DNA of 64,000 bases, from NCBI GenBank assembly GCA_947426945.1, contig CANEFX010000003.1:62001-126000 (forward strand), written 5' to 3'. This stretch comes from an uncultured Bacillota bacterium (GTDB taxonomy: Bacteria > Bacillota > Clostridia > Oscillospirales > Oscillospiraceae). The position numbers and the translations under genes are program-made. Below, piece by piece: positions 46,444 to 56,324 of this stretch. How positions within the stretch are numbered: position 1 is the stretch's first letter; each line of letters opens with the position of its first letter. The notes under the pieces were generated by a model. That model saw nothing but the letters and a program-made list of their open reading frames with translations. It made no database searches and was not told the origin of the DNA.

Positions 46444-49400
46444 ATGGCAAGAAAATTCAAAACCATGGACGGCAACAACGCGGCGGCATATGTCAGCTAC
46501 GCCTTTACCGAGGTGGCCGGCATCTACCCCATTACGCCGTCCAGCCCCATGGCCGACTACGTGGACCAGTGGGCCGCCCAGGGCCAGAAGAACATCTTCG
46601 GCAACACCGTAAAGGTTATTGAGATGCAGTCTGAGGCCGGCGCCGCCGGTACCGTCCACGGCTCTCTCAATGCCGGCGCCCTGACCACCACCTACACCGC
46701 CTCCCAGGGCCTTCTGCTGATGATCCCCAACATGTACAAGATTGCCGGCGAGCTGCTGCCCGGTGTGTTCCACGTGTCCGCCCGTACCGTGGCCGCCCAG
46801 TCGCTGAACATCTTCGGAGACCACTCCGACGTGATGGCCTGCCGTCAGACCGGCTTTGCCATGCTGGCCGAGGGCAACGTGCAGGAGACCATGGACCTGG
46901 CCCCGGTGGCTCATCTGGCTGCCATCAAGGGCCGCGTTCCCTTTATTAACTTCTTCGATGGCTTCCGCACTTCCCACGAGATCCAGAAGGTGGCTATCTG
47001 GGATTACAAGGATCTGGCCGAGATGGTGGATATAGACGCCGTGGCCGCTTTCCGGGCCCGGGCCCTGAATCCTGAGCATCCCACCATGCGCGGCTCCCAT
47101 GAGAACGGCGATATCTTCTTCCAGCACCGTGAGGCCTCCAACAAATACTATGAGGCCCTGCCTGAGATTGTCGAGGAGTATATGGGCAAGATCAACGCCA
47201 AGCTGGGCACCGATTATCAGTTGTTCAACTATTACGGCGCGCCTGACGCTGACCGTGTGATCATCGCCATGGGCTCCATTTGCGACGTGGCCGAGGAAGT
47301 CATCGACTATATGAACGCCCACGGAGAGAAAGTGGGTCTGGTCAAGGTTCGTCTGTACCGCCCCTTCCGGGCCGACAAGCTGATTGCCGCTATCCCCGCT
47401 ACGGCCAAGAAGATCGCCGTGCTGGACCGCACCAAGGAGCCCGGCTCTCTGGGTGAGCCTCTGTACCAGGACGTAATCACCGCACTGGCCGAGGCCGGCA
47501 TCGCCGACAAGACTGTCATTGCCGGCCGCTATGGACTGGGCTCCAAGGACACCCCGCCCCGCTCTGTCTTTGCCGTGTATGAGGAGATGGCCAAGGCCGA
47601 ACCCAAGAAGAAGTTCACCATCGGCATCGTAGACGACGTGACCGAGCTGTCCCTGGCCGAGCACGCTGCCCCCAACACCGCCGCCGAGGGCACCATCGAG
47701 GTCAAGTTCTGGGGTCTGGGCGGCGACGGCACCGTGGGCGCCAACAAGAACTCCATCAAGATCATCGGCGACCACACCGACAAATACGTCCAGGCGTACT
47801 TCCAGTACGACTCCAAGAAGACCGGCGGCGTCACCGTGAGCCACCTGCGCTTTGGCGACAAGCCCATCAAGAGCCCCTACTACATCAACAAGGCCGACTT
47901 CGTGGCCTGCCACGTGCCTGCCTACATTCTCAAGGGCTTCCCCATGGTCCGCGACGTGAAGGACGGCGGCGTGTTCCTCATCAACTGCCAGTGGTCCGAC
48001 GAGGAGCTGGATAAGCACATGCCCGCCGTGGCCAAGCGGTACATCGCGGAGCACAACATCCAGGTCTACACCATCAACGCCATCGACCTGGCCGCCCAGA
48101 TCGGCATGGGCAAGCGCACCAACACCATCCTCCAGTCCGCCTTCTTCAAGCTGGCCAAGGTCATGCCCGAGGAAGAGGCCATCGGCTACATGAAGGACGC
48201 CGCCACCCACTCCTACCTGAAGAAGGGCCAGGACGTGGTGGACATGAACCACAAGGCCATCGACCTGGGCGCCACCGCCTTCAAGAAGTTCAACGTGCCC
48301 GCCTCCTGGGCCGCCGCTCAGGACGCTCCCAAGGTGTCCAAGCACACCGGCCGTCCCGAGCTGGTGAAGATGGTGGAGAACCTGATGGAGCCCATCGGCC
48401 GCATGGACGGCGACAGCCTGCCCGTGTCCGCCTTTGCCGGCTTCTACGCCGACGGCACCTTCCAGCAGGGCGCTGCCGCTTATGAGAAGCGGGGCGTGGC
48501 CGTCACTGTTCCCGCCTGGGATCAGGATAAGTGCATCCAGTGCAACCAGTGCGCTTACGTCTGCCCCCACGCCACCATCCGTCCCTTCGCGCTGACCGAG
48601 GAGGAGGCCAAGGCCGCTCCCGCCGGCGCCAAGATCGTGGACGTGAAGGCCGGCAAGGGCAAGGGCGTCTACAAGTACACCATGGCCGTCAGTCCTCTGG
48701 ACTGCATGGGCTGCGGCGTCTGCGTCGGCGTGTGTCCCACCAACGCCATCACCATGGCTCCCCAGGAGGGCCAGCTGGAGCAGCAGCCGGTCTTCGACTA
48801 TTGCGTTGCCGAGGTGGCTGAGAAGGCCGATATGGCCGGTATCACCAACCCCAAGGACAGCCAGTTCAAGAAGCCTCTGCTGGAGTTCTCCGGCTCCTGT
48901 GCCGGCTGCGCCGAGACCGCCTATGCCCGCCTGATTACCCAGCTGTTCGGCGACCGGATGTATATCTCCAACGCCACCGGCTGTTCCTCCATCTGGGGCG
49001 GTCCCGCCGCTACCTCCCCCTACGCCACCACCCCAGAGGGAAAAGGTCCCGCCTGGGCCAACTCCCTGTTTGAGGACAACGCCGAGCATGGCTTGGGCAT
49101 GTATCTGGGCCAGAAGGCTATCCGTACCCGCCTGGCCGAGAAGACCCGTGCCCTTATCGCTGTGGAGCACACCTACCAGCCGCTGAAGGAGGCCGCTCAG
49201 AAGTGGCTGGATACCATGGAGGACGGCAAGGCCAACGCTGAGGCTACCAAGGAGTATGTCAAGCTGTTGGAAGAGAGCATCATGACCGTTGACGATATCG
49301 TTGCCTTCACCTCCAGCCCCGAGGCAGGCAAAGTGTTTGGCGACCAGCTGCCCCAGTTCCAGGCCCATGCCAAGGAGCTGAAGGAGTCCGGCGCGAAGTA

Positions 49401-50115
49401 CTGTGACTGCGACGCCTGTAAGCTGGTTAAGGAGATTCTGGACGAGAAGGACTACCTGGCCAAGAAGTCCGTGTGGATTTTCGGCGGCGACGGCTGGGCT
49501 TACGACATTGGTTACGGCGGCGTGGACCATGTGCTGGCCTCCGGTGAGGACGTGAACATCTTTGTGTTCGACACTGAGGTGTATTCCAACACCGGTGGTC
49601 AGGCCTCCAAGGCATCCAATATCGGCCAGGTGGCGCAGTTTGCTGCCGCCGGTAAGGTGATGCCCAAGAAGTCCCTGGCCGAGATTGCCATGACCTACGG
49701 TTACGTCTATGTGGCCCAGATTGCCATGGGCGCCAACCCGAACCAGACGCTCAAGGCCATTGCCGAGGCCGAGGCCTATCACGGTCCTTCCCTTATCATC
49801 GGCTACGCCCCCTGTGAGATGCACTCCATCAAGGGCGGCATGGCCAACTGCCAGGCCGAAATGAAGAAGGCTGTCGAGTGCGGCTACTGGAACCTGTTCC
49901 GGTTCAATCCTGCCGCTGAGGGTGCCAAACTGACCGTGGACTCCAAGGCTCCCGCCGGCGGATACCAGGAGTTCCTGCTCAATGAGGCCCGCTATTCCGC
50001 CCTGACCCGGTCCTTCCCAGATCGCGCCAAGGAGCTGTTTGCCCTGTCTGAGGAGACTGCCAAGAAGCGTTACGAGAAGCTGTTGCGTCTCCAGAAGATG
50101 TTCGGAGAGGAATAA
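46444..50115 (+). CDS. nifJ: Pyruvate:ferredoxin (flavodoxin) oxidoreductase
   Basis: 1223 aa; YAFTEVAGIYPITPSSPMADYVDQWAAQG; two ferredoxin clusters CIQCNQCAYVCPH and CMGCGVCVGVCPT; TPP domain FGGDGWAYDIGYGGVDHVLASGEDVNIFVFDTEVYSNTGGQ. Confidence 0.97.
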   Translation: MARKFKTMDGNNAAAYVSYAFTEVAGIYPITPSSPMADYVDQWAAQGQKNIFGNTVKVIEMQSEAGAAGTVHGSLNAGALTTTYTASQGLLLMIPNMYKIAGELLPGVFHVSARTVAAQSLNIFGDHSDVMACRQTGFAMLAEGNVQETMDLAPVAHLAAIKGRVPFINFFDGFRTSHEIQKVAIWDYKDLAEMVDIDAVAAFRARALNPEHPTMRGSHENGDIFFQHREASNKYYEALPEIVEEYMGKINAKLGTDYQLFNYYGAPDADRVIIAMGSICDVAEEVIDYMNAHGEKVGLVKVRLYRPFRADKLIAAIPATAKKIAVLDRTKEPGSLGEPLYQDVITALAEAGIADKTVIAGRYGLGSKDTPPRSVFAVYEEMAKAEPKKKFTIGIVDDVTELSLAEHAAPNTAAEGTIEVKFWGLGGDGTVGANKNSIKIIGDHTDKYVQAYFQYDSKKTGGVTVSHLRFGDKPIKSPYYINKADFVACHVPAYILKGFPMVRDVKDGGVFLINCQWSDEELDKHMPAVAKRYIAEHNIQVYTINAIDLAAQIGMGKRTNTILQSAFFKLAKVMPEEEAIGYMKDAATHSYLKKGQDVVDMNHKAIDLGATAFKKFNVPASWAAAQDAPKVSKHTGRPELVKMVENLMEPIGRMDGDSLPVSAFAGFYADGTFQQGAAAYEKRGVAVTVPAWDQDKCIQCNQCAYVCPHATIRPFALTEEEAKAAPAGAKIVDVKAGKGKGVYKYTMAVSPLDCMGCGVCVGVCPTNAITMAPQEGQLEQQPVFDYCVAEVAEKADMAGITNPKDSQFKKPLLEFSGSCAGCAETAYARLITQLFGDRMYISNATGCSSIWGGPAATSPYATTPEGKGPAWANSLFEDNAEHGLGMYLGQKAIRTRLAEKTRALIAVEHTYQPLKEAAQKWLDTMEDGKANAEATKEYVKLLEESIMTVDDIVAFTSSPEAGKVFGDQLPQFQAHAKELKESGAKYCDCDACKLVKEILDEKDYLAKKSVWIFGGDGWAYDIGYGGVDHVLASGEDVNIFVFDTEVYSNTGGQASKASNIGQVAQFAAAGKVMPKKSLAEIAMTYGYVYVAQIAMGANPNQTLKAIAEAEAYHGPSLIIGYAPCEMHSIKGGMANCQAEMKKAVECGYWNLFRFNPAAEGAKLTVDSKAPAGGYQEFLLNEARYSALTRSFPDRAKELFALSEETAKKRYEKLLRLQKMFGEE

Positions 50116-50132
50116 TCCTTAAAACGTTAAAC

Positions 50133-50158
50133 CGCCCCGCTGCTACGGCAGCGGGGCG
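50133..50158 (+). terminator. Rho-independent-type hairpin after nifJ
   Basis: cgccccgctgc-tacg-gcagcggggcg; weak T tract. Confidence 0.6.
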
Positions 50159-50192
50159 TAATATAAGCAGATACTTTAGCGAGGGAAAGGCC

Positions 50193-51077
50193 ATGCTAGG
50201 AGCCATTGTACTTTTGATTTTGGTTTTGTGTATCATTTGCTACACAGGTCAGACCTTTTTAAACAAATTGTTTTCTATTTATTATGCGGGGCCAGCAGCT
50301 GCGGCAACGCCGGTTTATGCTTCGCTGTATGGACTGATTGTGAGTATTGTCACTCTGTGCCTGGTTGGATTTCATTTTGCCCCATCTCCAATTACTGTGG
50401 TTTTGGGGTGTGTCAACGGTGTTGTGCTGTTCTTTTACAACTTAGGCATGATTTACGCTGCCCGCACAGGACCCTATGCGTTCCAGAGTATTGTCATGCT
50501 GTTTGGAAGCATTGTCGTCTGTCTGGTTTTTTCGGCGCTGTATTGGGGAGACCGCCTGACTGTTTTGCAGTTAGCCGGGATCGCCGTCATGCTTGCGGCG
50601 TTTGTTGTGCTGAACAGTGGAGGTATTGACTTTCACACAATCAAAAAGGGATATTTTTTCTGGGTGATTTTACTGTTTTTTACAAATGGTTTTTACGGCG
50701 TCCTGATGGATGCCCAGCAGAGGCTGTATCCCCCGGAACGCAACGATATGATCGTCGTGACATTTGCCTCGTCGTCGGCAATATCCCTGCTTTATCTATG
50801 TGTGGTGCAGCGCAGGCAGCTGATGAAATCCTTTCAAATGAGCAGAGCTGCTTGGAGCTTTGCCACAGGGAGCAGTCTGTGCGCTGCTTTTGCAGTCTAT
50901 ACTCTTATGTTTTTGCTGGAATATATCCCAAGTTATATTCTTTTTACCATCGCAAATGGAAGCATTTTAGTCCTCTCTGCGATTTTATGTGCAGTAGTTT
51001 TGAAGGAAAAGATGACAAAAATGACCATATTGGGCGTTGTGCTGTCCGGACTGAGTATTATGCTGCTGAGCGTTTAG
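50193..51077 (+). CDS. DMT/EamA-family membrane transporter
   Basis: About ten hydrophobic helices in two repeats; LSAILCAVVLKEKMTKMTILGVVLSGLSIMLLSV C-terminal EamA signature. Confidence 0.8.
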   Translation: MLGAIVLLILVLCIICYTGQTFLNKLFSIYYAGPAAAATPVYASLYGLIVSIVTLCLVGFHFAPSPITVVLGCVNGVVLFFYNLGMIYAARTGPYAFQSIVMLFGSIVVCLVFSALYWGDRLTVLQLAGIAVMLAAFVVLNSGGIDFHTIKKGYFFWVILLFFTNGFYGVLMDAQQRLYPPERNDMIVVTFASSSAISLLYLCVVQRRQLMKSFQMSRAAWSFATGSSLCAAFAVYTLMFLLEYIPSYILFTIANGSILVLSAILCAVVLKEKMTKMTILGVVLSGLSIMLLSV

Positions 51078-51117
51078 AAATAAATGGCCCCGGCTTAAGC
51101 CGGGGGCTGAATCATGC

Positions 51118-52377
51118 TCAGACCTTTCCGATGTCGGTGCGGAAGTGCATGTCCTGGAAGGAGATAGGCTTGGCGGCGGCGTAGGCCTTTTCGATGGCCT
51201 CCTCCAGGGAGGGAGCGGTGGCGGTGACTCCCAGCACCCGGCCGCCGGCAGTGAGGATTGTGCTGTCCTCACCCTTTTTGGTCCCGGCGTGAAACACCGT
51301 GGCTCCCAGGGCCTCGGCCTCCGTCAGCCCGAAGATGGGATAGCCGCTTTTGTAACTGACGGGATAGCCTCCCGAGGCCAGCACCAGACAGCAGGCCGCG
51401 CCGGACTTCCACTTGATATCCACCTGATCCAGCGTGCCGTCTACGCAGGCCTGGAAAATGTCCATCAGGTCAGTGTCCAGCATGGACAGGATAGGCTGGG
51501 TCTCCGGGTCACCGAACCGGGCGTTGTACTCCACCACTTTGGGGCCGTCTTTCGTTAACATAAGACCAAAATAGATGACCCCCTTGAAGGGCCGGCCCTC
51601 TGCGTTCAGGGCGGCCACCGTGGGCAGAAAAATCTCTTTCATGCACCGCTCGGCGATCTCCGAGGTGTACTTGGGGGAGGGACAAAAGGCCCCCATGCCA
51701 CCGGTATTGGGGCCCAGATTGCCGTCATAGGCCCGTTTGTGATCCTGGCTGGACAGCATGGGGACAAGGTGCTCACCGTCGCAAAAGGCCAGCACAGTTA
51801 CTTCCGGGCCCGCCATACACTCCTCAATAACCACTGTGGAGCCGCTTTCCCCGAACTTCTTGTCCTCCATCATCTCCCGGACAGCAGTCTCTGCTTCGGC
51901 TACGGTGGAAGCTACCACCACGCCCTTGCCCAGGGCCAGACCGTCCGCCTTGACCACGATAGGCGCGCCCTGGGCCTGGATGTAAGCGAGCGCCTTGTCC
52001 AGGTCGGTAAAGGTCTCATACCTGGCAGTGGGGATGTGGTGCTTTTTCATCAGATCCTTGGAAAAGGCTTTGCTTGCCTCAATGATGGCGGCGTTGGCCC
52101 GAGGGCCGAAGGCGGGGATGCCCGCCCCTTCCAGGGCGTCCACCATGCCCAGCGCCAGCGGGTCGTCCGGGGCCACCATGACAAAGTCGATTGTGTTCTC
52201 CTTAGCCCACTTTACCATCCCGTCCACGTCGGTGGCCTTGATGGGCACGCAGGCTGCCACTTGGGCAATGCCACCGTTGCCCGGAGCGCAGTAGAGCTTT
52301 GTAACCTTGGGTGACTGGGCCAGCTTCCAGCAGATGGCGTGCTCGCGGCCGCCGCCGCCCACAACTAAAACTTTCAT
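51118..52377 (-). CDS. purD: Phosphoribosylamine-glycine ligase
   Basis: MKVLVVGGGGREHAICWKL; GLALGKGVVVA; YNARFGDPETQPIL. Confidence 0.96.
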   Translation of the reverse strand: MKVLVVGGGGREHAICWKLAQSPKVTKLYCAPGNGGIAQVAACVPIKATDVDGMVKWAKENTIDFVMVAPDDPLALGMVDALEGAGIPAFGPRANAAIIEASKAFSKDLMKKHHIPTARYETFTDLDKALAYIQAQGAPIVVKADGLALGKGVVVASTVAEAETAVREMMEDKKFGESGSTVVIEECMAGPEVTVLAFCDGEHLVPMLSSQDHKRAYDGNLGPNTGGMGAFCPSPKYTSEIAERCMKEIFLPTVAALNAEGRPFKGVIYFGLMLTKDGPKVVEYNARFGDPETQPILSMLDTDLMDIFQACVDGTLDQVDIKWKSGAACCLVLASGGYPVSYKSGYPIFGLTEAEALGATVFHAGTKKGEDSTILTAGGRVLGVTATAPSLEEAIEKAYAAAKPISFQDMHFRTDIGKV

Positions 52378-52573
52378 TTTGTTCTCCTTTTTTAATCTCG
52401 GCTGCAATCCAATGACAGCCTGTGCCCACTACAGCAGCGAGGTAACTGATGCTTGTTGCGGTTTCATTGAAGAGTGGCCCCGCAGGAGTGTCGGCTGAGA
52501 GCAGTATGAGAAAAAAGATGACCACTGAAATTACAGCACGCATCCATTTTTTCTGCATGTGATTTACCACTTC

Positions 52574-53686
52574 TCAATGATGGAACAATCTCATCCCGGT
52601 GAAGGCCATCACCATGCCATACTTGTCGGCAGTCTCAATGACCTGGTCGTCCCGGATGGAGCCGCCGGGCTGGGCGATATACTTTACCCCCGACTGCCAG
52701 GCCCGCTCCACGTTGTCGCCGAAGGGGAAGAAGGCGTCGCTGCCCAGGGTCACACCGGACAGCTTGGCGATCCAGTCCGCCTTCTCTTTCTGGGTGAGCA
52801 CGTCGGCGATAAAAGCGTCGATGGCGTTGTCCCGGTCGGGGCGGCGGACGTTATCCGGGAAGGGGAGGGCAAGCACCTTGGGATGCTGCCGCAGCCACCA
52901 GATGTCCGCCTTGTTCCCGGCCAGCCGGGTGCAGTGGATGCGGCTCTGCTGGCCGGCCCCCACGCCCAGAGTCTGTCCGTCCTTGACGTAGCACACCGAG
53001 TTGGACTGGGTGTATTTCAGGGTAATCAGAGCCAGCAGCATGTCGTTTTTGGCGCTCTGGGGCAGGTTCTTGTTCTTTGTGACAATGTTTTCCAGCATTT
53101 TCTCATCGATGGCCAGATCGTTGTATCCCTGCTCAAAGGTAATGCCGAAAATGTTCCGCCGCTCGATGGGAGCGGGGGTGTAGTCCGGGTCAATTTTTAC
53201 CACGTTGTACCCGCCCTTACGTTTGGTTTTCAAAATTTCCAGCGCCTCGTCGGTGTAGTCCGGGGCGATGACGCCGTCAGATACCTCCAAAGCCAGGAAG
53301 CGGGCAGTGTCCCCATCGCAAATGTCGGACAGAGCTGCCCAGTCGCCGAATGAGCACAGCCGGTCGGCCCCCCGAGCCCGGATATAGGCGCAGGCGATAG
53401 GGGAGAGGTCCCCCTTTGGGGCGAAGTACATTTGACGTTCAACGGCGGAGAGGGGCAGGCCCAGAGCTGCTCCAGCGGGGGAGACGTGCTTGAAGGAGGC
53501 GGCTGCGGGCAAACTGGTGGCCTGTTTCAAGGCCTTGACCAGCTGCCAGGAGTTCAGCGCATCCATAAAATTGATATACCCCGGTCTGCCGTTGAGCACC
53601 TCCAGGGGCAACTCGCCCCGCTCCATGAAAATGCGGGCCGGCCTCTGATTGGGGTTGCAGCCGTATTTCAGTTCCAGCTCATTCAT
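52574..53686 (-). CDS. purH: Stand-alone AICAR transformylase (PurH C-terminal-domain only)
   Basis: MNELELKYGCNPNQRPARIFM...; SFKHVSPAGAALG; no N-terminal MGS-like IMP cyclohydrolase domain. Confidence 0.88.
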   Translation of the reverse strand: MNELELKYGCNPNQRPARIFMERGELPLEVLNGRPGYINFMDALNSWQLVKALKQATSLPAAASFKHVSPAGAALGLPLSAVERQMYFAPKGDLSPIACAYIRARGADRLCSFGDWAALSDICDGDTARFLALEVSDGVIAPDYTDEALEILKTKRKGGYNVVKIDPDYTPAPIERRNIFGITFEQGYNDLAIDEKMLENIVTKNKNLPQSAKNDMLLALITLKYTQSNSVCYVKDGQTLGVGAGQQSRIHCTRLAGNKADIWWLRQHPKVLALPFPDNVRRPDRDNAIDAFIADVLTQKEKADWIAKLSGVTLGSDAFFPFGDNVERAWQSGVKYIAQPGGSIRDDQVIETADKYGMVMAFTGMRLFHH

Positions 53687-53766
53687 GTTGTGCGCTCCTT
53701 TCGGTAATTCTCTTCTTTTTTATTAAAAAGAAGCAAAAAACTTTTTAGAAAACTTCATTTTTCTGG

Positions 53767-54471
53767 TTAATTATGCTTATTGATGATGGCGGTATCCCGC
53801 ATCCCGCTGGCCAGGTCGAAGAACTGAACGTAGAGGGACACCTTGTTTTCCTCATTCAGGCTGGCCCAGATTTGTTCCGCCCAGGATTGGACATCTCCGG
53901 CGTTGATAATCACCCGCCGGGGCTCACCCTGGAAAGAGGGCAGGGGGTCCAGATTTTCCTGATAGGTATGGATGAAGTGGCCTGTGCCGGCGATAGGGGC
54001 GTCGTATTCGAAGAAATACCGGCAGCAGCAGGAGGGATCTCCATCCATACTCTTGAGAATAGACAGGTTATAGCTTCCGTCAGGCTTGACTACCCCGGAA
54101 ATACGGGGAGTCCAGTTGGGGCCGTCGGGCTCAAACTTTCGGGTATTCAGAGCGTGGCGGTAGCAATGGCCCTCCCCGATAGCGGCCTGAATGGTGTCGG
54201 TCTGGTCGCCATTAGTTACCACCAGCAGACCGTTAGACAGCAGTCGGACAGGGTGGTAGATGATGAGGGAGGGGTCGGTCATCCTGGATTCGTCAAAGGC
54301 TCGAGTGCGGATACCGTCCTCCGTCGTTTCAAAAATGCGGTTGCGGCTGTTCTCGCTGCGGCCCATGATAAAGTAGGCGATGGCCGCCTTTTTATTGTCT
54401 GCCGTGCGGCCCAGGACGATGCCGCGGCCGGGGTAGGGGTTTTCGGAGAGGTATTTCATCAGATCAATCAT
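53767..54471 (-). CDS. purO: IMP cyclohydrolase, PurO type
   Basis: YLSENPYPGRGIVLGRTADNKKAAIAYFIMGRSENSRNRIF; IIYHPVRLLSNGLLVVTNGDQTDTI. Confidence 0.88.
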   Translation of the reverse strand: MIDLMKYLSENPYPGRGIVLGRTADNKKAAIAYFIMGRSENSRNRIFETTEDGIRTRAFDESRMTDPSLIIYHPVRLLSNGLLVVTNGDQTDTIQAAIGEGHCYRHALNTRKFEPDGPNWTPRISGVVKPDGSYNLSILKSMDGDPSCCCRYFFEYDAPIAGTGHFIHTYQENLDPLPSFQGEPRRVIINAGDVQSWAEQIWASLNEENKVSLYVQFFDLASGMRDTAIINKHN

Positions 54472-54556
54472 GTTGGGACCTCCTGCAGGGCGGCTTTTGT
54501 ACCGCCGTGATATTGAGTTGCATTCCGGGAAGGACAGGACGGCACAGAGGTCGCCG

Positions 54557-55183
54557 TCAGGGTAAGATCCGCACCGTCCGTCCCTCTACCTTAAGCCTGT
54601 TCTGGCAGAACAGAGACACAGCCTGGGGCAGCAGTTTCCACTCACACTGTTCCATGATGCGGCGTTGGAGGGACTCCGGGGTATCGTCCGGAAGAACGTC
54701 CACTGTCCCTTGAAGGATGATGGGTCCGCCGTCACACTCCTCGGTGACAAAGTGGACAGTGGCTCCGGACACCTTTACACCGTAAGCCAGGGCCTTTTCA
54801 TGGACGTGGAGTCCGTAGCACCCAGGTCCGGCGAAGGAGGGGATAAGGGCGGGGTGAATGTTGATGACGGCATTTTCGTAAACCTCAAACAATTCTTTGG
54901 TTACAATCGTCATAAAACCAGCCATAACCACTAAATCAATGGATAATTCCTTTAATTTATCCACCAGGGCAACCGTCATGGCCTGGCTGGAGGGGTATTG
55001 CTTCCGATCCAGCACATAGCTGGGGATACCGGCTTTTTGGGCTCGCTCCAAAGCGTAAACCATTGGAGATGAAGAGATTACAATTGAAATTTCTCCGTTG
55101 ACGATCTCTCCCCGGCTTTGAGCGTTGATGAGGGCCTGTAAATTGGTCCCGCCCCCGGACACCAATACGGCTATTTTTTTCAT
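54557..55183 (-). CDS. purN: Phosphoribosylglycinamide formyltransferase
   Basis: KKIAVLVSGGGTNLQALI; INIHPALIPSFAG; GATVHFVTEECDGGPIILQ. Confidence 0.95.
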   Translation of the reverse strand: MKKIAVLVSGGGTNLQALINAQSRGEIVNGEISIVISSSPMVYALERAQKAGIPSYVLDRKQYPSSQAMTVALVDKLKELSIDLVVMAGFMTIVTKELFEVYENAVINIHPALIPSFAGPGCYGLHVHEKALAYGVKVSGATVHFVTEECDGGPIILQGTVDVLPDDTPESLQRRIMEQCEWKLLPQAVSLFCQNRLKVEGRTVRILP

Positions 55184-56220
55184 TACAGTAGCTCCACGCC
55201 GGCCTCCCCGGCCACAATTTCACCGATGACGCGTGGCGCATGGCCTGCCTTTAAAAGAAGGTCCGTGGCCTTGTCGGCGTCGTTTTTATCTACCACCAGC
55301 ACCATGCCGGTGCCCATGTTAAAGGTGTTGAACATATCGTGCTCCGGGATATTGCCCAGCCGCTGAATCATCCGGAAGATGGGGGCGATCCACAGAGCAG
55401 ATTTGTCAATTTTAGCAGTCATTCCCTTGGGAAGACAGCGGGGAATGTTCTCATAGAACCCGCCGCCGGTGATGTGGCTGATGCCGTGAACATCCGCAAT
55501 CTGGAGAACCTCCAGCACCGGCTTGACATAGATGGCGGTGGGGCGGAGCAGTTCGGCACCCAGTTCACAGCCCAATTCCTCGGACCACTCGTCCAGCTTG
55601 GCGCGCTCAATATCAAAGACCTTGCGGACCAGGGAGAAACCGTTGGAGTGCAGGCCGTTAGACTGGAGAGAGATTACCACGTCCCCCGCCTTCACCCGTT
55701 CGGGGCTGAGCATCTTCTCCTTGTCCACGATGCCTACGGTGAAGCCGGCCAGGTCGTAGTCGTCAGGGGCCATAAGTCCGGGGTGCTCGGCGGTCTCACC
55801 GCCGATGAGGGCGCAGCCTGCCTGGACGCAGCCCTCAGCCACGCCAGAGACGATGGAGGCCACTTTTTCCGGCTCATTCTTGCCGATGGCGATGTAGTCC
55901 AGGAAGAACAGCGGACGCGCGCCGCAGCAGATGACGTCGTTGACGCACATGGCCACGCAGTCAATGCCGATGGTGTCGTGTCTGTCCAGCAGCTGAGCCA
56001 GACGGATTTTGGTGCCCACACCGTCGGTGCCGGAGACCAGCACCGGTTCCTTCATCCCGGACAGGTCGGGGACGAACAGGCCGCCAAAGCCGCCGATGCC
56101 GGAGACGACCCCGGGAATCATAGTGCGGGCCACATGCTGCTTCATCAGCTGTACGCCCCTGTAGCCGGCTTCAATGTCCACGCCGGCGGCGGCGTAGGAT
56201 GCGGAATGAGAGTTTTCCAT
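55183..56220 (-). CDS. purM: Phosphoribosylformylglycinamidine cyclo-ligase
   Basis: YAAAGVDIEAGYRGVQLM; VSGTDGVGTKIRLAQ; HITGGGFYENIPR. Confidence 0.96.
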   Translation of the reverse strand: MENSHSASYAAAGVDIEAGYRGVQLMKQHVARTMIPGVVSGIGGFGGLFVPDLSGMKEPVLVSGTDGVGTKIRLAQLLDRHDTIGIDCVAMCVNDVICCGARPLFFLDYIAIGKNEPEKVASIVSGVAEGCVQAGCALIGGETAEHPGLMAPDDYDLAGFTVGIVDKEKMLSPERVKAGDVVISLQSNGLHSNGFSLVRKVFDIERAKLDEWSEELGCELGAELLRPTAIYVKPVLEVLQIADVHGISHITGGGFYENIPRCLPKGMTAKIDKSALWIAPIFRMIQRLGNIPEHDMFNTFNMGTGMVLVVDKNDADKATDLLLKAGHAPRVIGEIVAGEAGVELL

Positions 56221-56324
56221 AGGGAGAACCTCCGTAAATCGTGATTAGGGGCGGACACCATCCGCCCGATATGGTTCAAATGCCGTCAAGGGGGCGAAAG
56301 ATATCCGCCCTTCCGGAAAAGAAA

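Noticed and set aside
46420-49824. 1134-aa minus-strand ORF antisense to nifJ
   Set aside because: Low-complexity G/H/L/V-rich translation typical of the antisense frame of a GC-rich gene; nifJ on the plus strand has full motif support.
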